A stretch of 64,000 nt of DNA, from contig JADHYV010000010.1 of NCBI GenBank assembly GCA_027604705.1, positions 434,001-498,000 of the forward strand. The letters run 5' to 3'. The notes under the pieces were generated by a model. It did no database searches and was not told the origin of the DNA. It saw only the letters and a list, made by a program, of their open reading frames with translations. Position 1 is the first letter of the stretch; each line of letters starts with the position of its first letter. Positions 57,260 to 64,000 of this stretch are shown one piece after another. The DNA is from Allomyces arbusculus. Taxonomy: Eukaryota > Blastocladiomycota > Blastocladiomycetes > Blastocladiales > Blastocladiaceae. The position numbers and the translations under genes are program-made.

Positions 57260-58755
57260 CTACCCCGCCAACATGAAATCCACCAACGCCGCAACCACGC
57301 GCACACTCAAACTATTCCCGACCACCTGCCATGCCTGCTTACACGCGACCTTATCCACGGGGAAAGCAAACGCGTCCGGGAACCCATGCAACGCTGCCAT
57401 TTCCTCGGGCGCGAAATGCCTCAACCCCAGTCCGTCCAGCGGGCACGCCGGCGACGTGGCCACCACGTCGCGCCACGCCCTCGCGCGCGCCTCGTCCACG
57501 ACTCGTGCCAATTTGCCCGTCAGCGTCGGTTTCGCGTGCACCGTCGGGTTGGCAAGGTGCGCAAACAACCCGAGCCGCTCCAATTTTGCGAGCTCGCCGG
57601 GAGTCACGCCCGCGCGGACGTGGGTAGCAGTCGTGGTGTCGACCGCGCGCAAGATCCCGGGACGCATCGAGCGGTACGCGGTGAGCCGGTCGGCGATTTC
57701 GGACGCGGGCGCGGTCGGGCTCAGGACGGACCCGCCGCCAGCTGCGCGGGTCCCATACGCCTTGGTGAAGCAGCACGAGCGCGTGGAGGTTGGGTGGACA
57801 ATGTCGTACGCGTCGCCGCCCTTCCACAGTTGTTCGGCCGTAAGGAGCAGGTCGGACGCTGGGTATCGTGTCGCGCGCAAATAGGACCGCAAGGTCGTGC
57901 CGGGTGGGTCGCAAGTGCCGAATTGCAAAACAAGCCAGGCCGGGTGGTCGTGGATCGTTCCCGACGGCGTGGAAGTCGACGTGAATGGACGGTGCCGCCG
58001 CGCGACAAGGTAGAATCGCGGGCGCGAGTTTGGGACGCCGAAATCAGACTGCACAACACAAACGTCAGTCCGCGGCCCGCATCACCTCAATTTTGAAAGA
58101 AAAAAACAACGAACTGAGTTGAGCACAAATCCGTGGAACTGGTACCCTGCCGCGGTAAGCGTTTCCGTCAACCGCGCATACGTTTCACTCTTTTCAAATC
58201 CGAGCACGTTCTCGAGCAACAAGTGCGTCGGCGGCTGTGCGAGACTCGGCAGCGCTTCAAGCATGCTCAGAAACGAGCCGGCGCGCGGGTCGGACGACCC
58301 GAGTCGCTTGCCCTTGCGCGTGTACGGCTGGCACGGCGGCGACAAAAGCCTGCACGAATTCGTCTACAAAATCAGCCTCTGGCACAATTGCCTTGAGGTG
58401 GAGAAGACAATACTACAGACCAAACGTCGCACTGCAACGCATCCAGGTCCACGGGTGTGAGCCGAGTAATATCGTGCGTCGAGACGATGCGCCGGGTATT
58501 ATGTTCGTGAATCGTGTTGGCGACTTGGTTGATGTCGAATGCGTGCGCGACAGTGCCGTGCTCAGGGCCATACTTGGAGGCCTCCCACGCCATGCCGAGC
58601 CCGCCGAGCCCGCTGTAGAATTCGGCAACGTGAACGGGTGCACGGGTTTGGTCGTGATCATGGGTCATGTCAGGTCCGCTCCCCGCTGGGTTTCTGTCCT
58701 CCGAGAATGGTTGTTGGTCGCCGCGATGCGCATTCGTCGTATGTTCTTGATCCAT
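57260..58755 (-). CDS. TRDMT1: tRNA (cytosine-5-)-methyltransferase DNMT2/TRDMT1
   Basis: Methylates C38 in the anticodon loop of tRNA-Asp and some others. Exons 58755-58421, 58349-58115 and 58048-57260 join in phase to 452 residues. Motif I is AEFYSGLGGLGMAWEASKYG, with AFDINQVAN after it. Motif IV, made by splicing, is LLSPPCQPYTRKG with catalytic Cys118. LLLENVLGFEKSETY is motif VI. DFGVPNSRPRFYLVAR is motif VIII. The DNMT2-specific CFT signature appears as CCFTKAYGT. The target-recognition end has LRHFAPEEMAALHGFPDAF and VVGNSLSVRVVAALV (motif X). Introns are 71 and 66 bases. The first 30 residues are disordered; a Met at residue 30 is another possible start. Confidence 0.95.
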
Positions 58756-59410
58756 ACTATCGCGCCCACTTTACCGTGTGCTGTAAGTCGCGATGAGTTG
58801 ATGAAGGGTTGATGGAGGTTGGACTCAGAGGATCAAAGACTGTTTGTTGATCACGGGTCAAGAGCTGCCAAGAGAGCATGTTCAGATAAACCAAAACTTG
58901 AATTCTCGTTTTGAATTATTCGTTGATCGTCGTCTTTCTGGTGCATCGGCCCACTTCAGCCATCCAATCCAATCGCGCCGAGGGAAAACTCTTGGTCGCT
59001 CCATCTCGACCCGGTCCCGGACACAGGCACCCGGGGCGCTCATTCACCAAAACGGAAGAGAAAATGTACAGATCACGAACCCAACGAAGAACAGAAAAGG
59101 AAGAAAAAAGCACGCAGCGGGATCGGGCCCGTTGGCGCGGGCCCGTCCCAGTTTCACAGCAACACACAAAGAAAATGATGGGGAGGGTCAAACGCCGTGC
59201 AGAGGCACAAGCATCGGGTGCCACGGCGCGGCACGGCCAGCGGCCGCGAAGGACAAGAACGAGCAAACGAGCAAACGAACAGAGCACGAAGGTGCACAAA
59301 AACCGAAGGCGCATCAAGGTGCGCCGGGCAAATACGAGGTGGGGTACTGACAACGAAACAAACGAGAAGCGAGAGAACAACGTGCGGTTGATCGCTCGGG
59401 ACCACACCGC
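58756..59410. other. intergenic region
   Basis: Holds the DNMT2 promoter and the 3' region of the ERT1-like gene, both on the minus strand. A-rich on the plus strand in its middle. Nothing coding recognised. Confidence 0.4.
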
Positions 59411-62133
59411 TTAAAGGCGCGCGCCCTGCGTCGGCAAAAAGTTGCCGACAATGGCAATCGGCACCTGATTCTTATCTCGACGCACCGTGAATGAGAAGCA
59501 GCACGAGACCGATCCGTTCCCAGATTTGCCCGTGGGCGACCGTGGGCGCAGAATCGGCGACGTCGGGTTCGACCGCAGCGCACGCGCCATGGCCATGGCC
59601 GCAGCCGCGCCCGTCGGTGCAGCCAAGTTCAAGTTGACGGCGGCGAGCACGGGTGACGTGGGCCGCGACCGCACCATTTGCTTGACGAGCACGCACGACG
59701 TGAGAACAGCCTTCTGGCCCGGATCTCCGGCAACCCCCGCGAATTTCTCCCAGTAGTTGACGGCAGCTTCCTCGGCCATGAGCTCGTAAATGGTCACCTT
59801 GCCGTTCTTGAGTTTCTCGAGCGGGATCCCAACGAGGTCGGCAAACGGCTGGTTGGCCTTGTAGATCTCCCCCGTGCGGCGCCACAGACACGCCGGCACG
59901 GCCATGGCCGCAAACAAGCGGTCGTAGTCGAGCAGCAACCGGTCAAACATTTCCTCGCCGAGTACGTGGTCGAGCGGCGTCATGGTGGACGCGATCGCGC
60001 GGAATGTCGGGCGGAACGACTTGGTCGCCGTGATGATCCGCTGCTTGGCCGACGGCGAAAAGTGCGCGTCAGCGTACGCAGCCAGACGCGCGTAGCCCTG
60101 CGCATAGTTGTGCGGGCGCAACAGACCCGCGGCAAACTTGGCCTGAATCACTTGCTGCAGGCGCGCGGCGGTCGTATCGGCGGTCGGGTCGGCAACCGAG
60201 AGCAAAAAGGCCTCGTCGACGGTCGAATCTTGCGTCGACGACGACGTCGCGTTGGTGATGGCCGGCGCTGACTCGTCCGTGGGCGTCGACGGCGTCGGTG
60301 ACGGGCCTTGGCGCACCGATGACTGGATCGAGACGGGCGACGCAAACACTTGCGACGACATGGTGGGCGCCGTCGCCGTCGTGGGCGTCATGGGCGGCTG
60401 CTGCGGCATGGTCGACATCGCGGTCAAGGCCAGCATCGGGGCCATGGCTGACGACTGCGTCGTCGGCAGCGACTGACTGGCCACCGTGACGGGCGGAGCC
60501 GCCAGCACGGGCTCGGGCAAAGTCGTCGACGTCGTGACCACCGGTTCCAGCGCGTCGAAGAGCGTTGAGAACATGGTAAAGTCCGACGCGAGCCCGAGCA
60601 TCGACGCGCCCGACCCGGACGTGACCGGCGCCAACGACGGTGTCGGGGTCGACGGAGCCGAACTCAGGAGCAGCGACGACAAGTCGAGGGCCGGGGGTGA
60701 CGGCGACGGTGCCGACGTGCGCTCCCCACCAAAAATGTTCATGGGCGTGGCCGACCCAAACGACCCAAACGCGGCAAACAACGCATGCCCCATGCCCTGT
60801 GGGGCCAAGCCCAAGGGTGGCGTGGCCATGGACGAGGTCGAGGTGGGCGACGCGAGGTATGCGAGCAGGTCCTGGCTCGACGACGCGTCGCTGACCACGG
60901 GGCTCGAGGCCGGCGGCAAGGTCAGCAGCGGCGGCGCGTAGGTGGGTGTGGGCAGGCCGCTCTCGGTCATCATCATTGGCGACGACATGGAGGCATTCAG
61001 GCGCTGGTAGTCTAAACATGCAAGGCAATCAAAATCGGACGTCGATCAGCATCATCTGCCAAGAACGACGATTCGTGCCATGTTGGGGCTGGGGGAAGGA
61101 TGGGGAAGGGGACACAAGAAGCGTACCGATCGAGGGCATTGGGTGGCCGTGGTGAGGCGGCGGCAGCATGTGAGCATGACTGGTGACCACTGCGCGGCGC
61201 AACTCCGATGGATGGCCGGGGTGCGAGTACGCGTGCGGTACGGTGTTCGTCGCGTCGTGCGCGTGTGCATGGTCGTGGTCGTGCGCGCAGCCTGGGCCGT
61301 GGACATGGTGGTGGTGGCCGTGCTGTCCGTGCTGGTGCTGGTGGTCGGCGAGCGACGGGCTCGCGCTCGCTGTGCCCGACGACGACGACGAACCCGCCGA
61401 CGCGGCGGCCTTGGCAGCTGCGAGCGCGGCGGCATGCGCGGCCTCGGCCGCGACCGTGGCCGACCGCGGCTCGTCGTAGCACAGGTGCGCAATCTGGCGC
61501 TTGATGCACCGCTGGCAGGGACGGGCTACAAGTACGTCCGAAAGACGCCACAGAGCCGAAGTACGACGGCAGCACAGCAACGTATGCGCGTGTTAGCTTT
61601 CCCTCCTGTGCGACCTCGCGACACCCGTCCATCCCATTTCCGTCTTGCTCCCGCTTGGTGGTTCGCCGCGTTCCTGCACGCTCCCGCAACGGGCAGAGGC
61701 ACGTCCGATGTTCCGACGGGGACGAAACGTCACCTGGTGGGTTTCTACCCTCCCATCCGTCATCACCATCTGCCGACCGGCTGGCCGAGCGGTCGCGGCG
61801 CGCGCCCCCTCACCCCACGTCAACACACCATTCGCATTCGCGACGAGACCACCAAACCCAAGTCACTGCCATTCATCCATCGGGAAAATCAAGTCAACCA
61901 TTCTTACCTTCATCGCACGACATGCGCGAGCGGCGGCAGAACGCACACGCGTGCGGCACTTTACGGCGCTTGGCCCCACCGGCGCGGCGGCTCGCGCGCG
62001 TCGTCGGTGCCGCCGGGACCGTGGGCGTGGCCTCGGGGCTGGGCGGTGCGGCGCGTCGCATCGGGACGGTGGTCGCGTTACCCGCGCTCATCCCGGTCGC
62101 GGCGCGATCGTTGAACGCGACGTGCTGGTCCAT
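59411..62133 (-). CDS. ERT1/AcuK-like Zn2Cys6 transcription factor with PAS domain
   Basis: Fungal regulator class that controls gluconeogenesis and respiratory carbon use. Exons 62133-61908, 61525-61127 and 61011-59411 join in phase to 741 residues. The zinc cluster is created by splicing: CAFCRRSRMSC in exon 1 and ARPCQRCIKRQIAHLC in exon 2 (Cys63, 66, 73, 79, 82, 91), with the 8-residue last spacing of ERT1/AcuK proteins. A His/Asp-rich stretch follows (about 140-175: HGHHHHVHGPG, AHDHDHAHAHD). The PAS domain (about 570-700) starts LDYDRLFAAMAVPACLWRRT and includes ANQPFADLVGIPLEKLKNGK and YELMAEEAAVNYWEKFA. The protein ends CCFSFTVRRDKNQVPIAIVG, a typical family terminus. Intron 1 is 382 bases and lies within the zinc cluster. 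Confidence 0.9.
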
Positions 62134-62898
62134 TGTTGGCGTGGTTGCGCGGATAATGAGCGGCAATGGGCTGCAAATATCGCGGGCGCAGTCGTGGCAG
62201 GTCGGCAAAGGTCGACTTGGTATCCGGAATGAGCGCGGGACCCGGTATGGGGTGACGGTGGGCCGAGGTGGATGAGCCTTATGAGGCCGATGAGGAGGTG
62301 CGGGAGAGAGAATGATGAGGCCGGGAGCGCGGGAAGAAATAGAAGGACGGCCGTCGGTGCGAGACCGCAGCCAAGCACGATATTATATCCTATCGGACAT
62401 TACCGATTTACGCCTGGGTCCACCCGCCTGGGGCCATTTGGAGTTTTTTGAGACGCACTTCGAGAGACACGACTGTGAACCTGCTTGTGCGTCCGCGGGA
62501 CATCCTTCGGAGCGGCAAACCATCACGCGCGCCCGGTGCGGCGGGTTCGTCGCTGCCCCTCGCCCCGGGGCCAGCAGCCTTGCGCCAGTTTGCCGCTTCA
62601 GCGCAAGGCGAGCGAGGCGTTGGAAGGGACATTTGGATCGCACGCGCCTCCACACGTGCGACGTGGAACTGCACACTTTGGAACGGCACGGGACCGATGC
62701 GCGGACCGGCCTGACCACTCGGCCGAGACGAGCTCATGCCTGCCAACGGTTACCGCTGCTTGCGACGACGCATGCAACGAACACGATGCGCGACCAGTCA
62801 GCAGCGCACATTCGCCGCGGCTTCACTGGTCCTCATCGGCGGTCACTGATAGCCTCGCCCAACGCATCCACGCGACACATTATATTTCCAGTACTTCA
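62134..62898. other. intergenic region
   Basis: Upstream of the ERT1-like gene and downstream of NDUFAF7, both on the minus strand. No gene recognised. Confidence 0.4.
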
Positions 62899-64000
62899 TT
62901 ACCGCTGCATTGTCGCTGGTGCCGGTGCTGACGGGAAATCCGCGCGCTCAAACCCCACGGGGACCCCGTCATACCGTGCGTCGGTCACGGCCAGGCACTT
63001 GTAGACAGTGCCCATTTCCCTGGCACTCACGAGGCGATTAAATGCGGACTTGACGACGCGTTGCGCGGTCGCGTCTGCGCCTGCCGCTTGCACGAGCGCC
63101 TGCATCCGATCATAGATGCCAAGCGACGCGAGAAAGTGGCGCTGGGTCGTCGGTCCATATGCGCGCACGCCGTCGTGCTTCTCGAGCGCCCACTTGAGCA
63201 GCGAAAAGTCAACGTCTACCGAGAGGTCGGCTTGCCCGGGCGTGCTGAACAGGTCAGTGAACTGGTGGTCGCGGATCGCCTGGTGTAGATGAGAGAACTG
63301 GTGAGCGCGACGATGTTCCTCCCTCGTGAGGTGCAGAGCAAAATGAACACGACAGTGTACCCGCAAACTGGCCGAGGCCGGGTGGTCGTTACCGTAGTCG
63401 ACGACCAACGCCGTCCCGCCCGTCTTGGTCAACAAGTCGCCAATCCGCTGCATGTAGCCCGTCGACTCGGGCGACACCTCAACCGTCGTGCCGTCAGCCA
63501 AGTTGTTGTACCGGCCAGTGGCGTCGATCAGAGTGCCGACCGCGTTGGTCTTTTGGGGCGCCAGCACGTAACGGAAATGGTGGGCGCTAGAGGCAACGAA
63601 AAACGAGTGGCCGTGAGCTGGAGCAATCAGCAACGACGCAAAAAGCAAGAGGCTAGCGTACGTTTCGGCTGACTCGTCCACGTCTACCATGATCTCGCGC
63701 CATTCGCCGTCGACATGCTGTTTGGAGACGAGCAATTGGTCAGACTATTCAGATCCGGTCGCCAACTGGATGTGTCGAGCGGTACCTTGAACTTATAGAC
63801 GGGCAGCGCGTCAAAGAACTCGTGCGCGACGAGCATCGTATGGTCATCTAGTGGCCAAACCCAGGATCATCAATTTCGCCGTTGCACGGCCTGGTCAAAC
63901 TGTCGCAGACGCACCGTGCTCAATGTCGACAATGTTCTCCACCCAGTACACTTCGAGCCCGTCGGTGAACGTGACGTGCTCCAAGGTATCGAACTGGTTG
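62899..64000 (-). CDS. NDUFAF7: NDUFAF7/MidA complex I assembly methyltransferase, 3' part
   Basis: Mitochondrial arginine methyltransferase that modifies NDUFS2 during early complex I assembly. The gene runs off the right edge, so the N-terminus is missing. Visible exons are 64000-63915, 63847-63786, 63717-63662, 63586-63361 and 63279-62899, all joining in phase. MLVAHEFFDALPVYKFK, then HVDGEWREIMVDVDE, AHHFRYVLAPQK, GGTALVVDYGNDHP and STPGQADLSVDVDFSLLKWA follow human NDUFAF7 closely. YGPTTQRHFLASLGIYDRMQ and FNRLVSAREMGTVYKCLAV end the domain. Introns are 67-81 bases; the 75-base one at 63661-63587 is open in frame. Its presence implies a respiratory complex I. Confidence 0.93.

Overview
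The window looks like a GC-rich, compact nuclear segment from a fungus that makes flagellated cells, most likely a zoosporic early-diverging lineage such as Blastocladiomycota or Chytridiomycota. This placement is inferred. The evidence is a fungal-type Zn2Cys6-PAS regulator (ERT1/AcuK type), an axonemal dynein-regulatory-complex subunit (DRC12/CCDC153-like), very GC-rich coding sequence, and many short introns. I reconstructed 45 introns. Most are 62-138 bases, with two longer ones of 382 and 423. Intron 5' sites very often read GTACG or GTGCG, with C at +4 in 33 of 45.

Layout, left to right. S-adenosylmethionine decarboxylase (+, 0.55-2.2 kb). Small DEDD exonuclease 'gene A' (+, 2.7-3.9). 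Cullin-1 (-, 4.6-7.3). JmjC/cupin protein (+, 7.9-8.9). Unrecognised low-complexity protein (-, 9.2-10.9). RAD14/XPA (-, 12.2-13.3). MPDU1 (-, 13.7-14.5). Coiled-coil protein with a membrane tail (+, 15.3-17.6). UBA + RVxF + leucine-rich-repeat PPP1R37-like protein (+, 18.1-22.1). tRNA-Trp(CCA) (-, 23.0-23.1). Phe-tRNA synthetase beta (+, 23.8-25.9). UXT prefoldin-like (-, 26.2-26.9). Saccharopine-dehydrogenase-like oxidoreductase (+, 27.4-28.7). A three-copy head-to-tail cluster B, C and decayed E (-, 29.4-43.2). RanGAP (+, 43.6-44.8). Dihydrolipoamide dehydrogenase (-, 45.3-47.2). Alpha/beta hydrolase (-, 47.7-49.8). DRC12-like (+, 50.5-51.3). Endonuclease/exonuclease/phosphatase-fold protein (+, 51.7-53.4). 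A decayed fragment (54.3-54.9). F-box/LRR-like gene (+, 55.3-57.2). DNMT2 (-, 57.3-58.8). ERT1-like regulator (-, 59.4-62.1). The 3' part of NDUFAF7 (-, 62.9 to the right edge).

Most genes are ordinary single-copy housekeeping genes. They cover polyamine synthesis, SCF ubiquitin ligase, nucleotide excision repair, dolichol-sugar use, translation, Ran transport, mitochondrial 2-oxoacid dehydrogenases and complex I assembly. They are unrelated in pathway and show no operon logic.

The exciting part is a gene family present four times. Gene A is small and has an intact DEDDy exonuclease site behind one winged-helix-like module. Genes B and C carry two or three such modules, then an exonuclease domain in which all three catalytic aspartates are replaced, then a SpoIIIAA/Ycf45-type P-loop ATPase with arginine in place of the Walker A lysine. 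Copy E is a broken relative without the ATPase part. B and C share an intron at the same codon and phase inside Walker A, so they are duplicates. This pseudo-exonuclease plus pseudo-ATPase architecture, with a bacterial/plastid-type ATPase in a fungus, is the best candidate here for an undescribed system.

I found no LTR element, virus-like element, CRISPR array or rRNA gene. Intergenic stretches around 22.2-23.7, 38.4-41.0 and 53.4-55.3 kb are visibly poorer in GC and hold decayed or unrecognised sequence.
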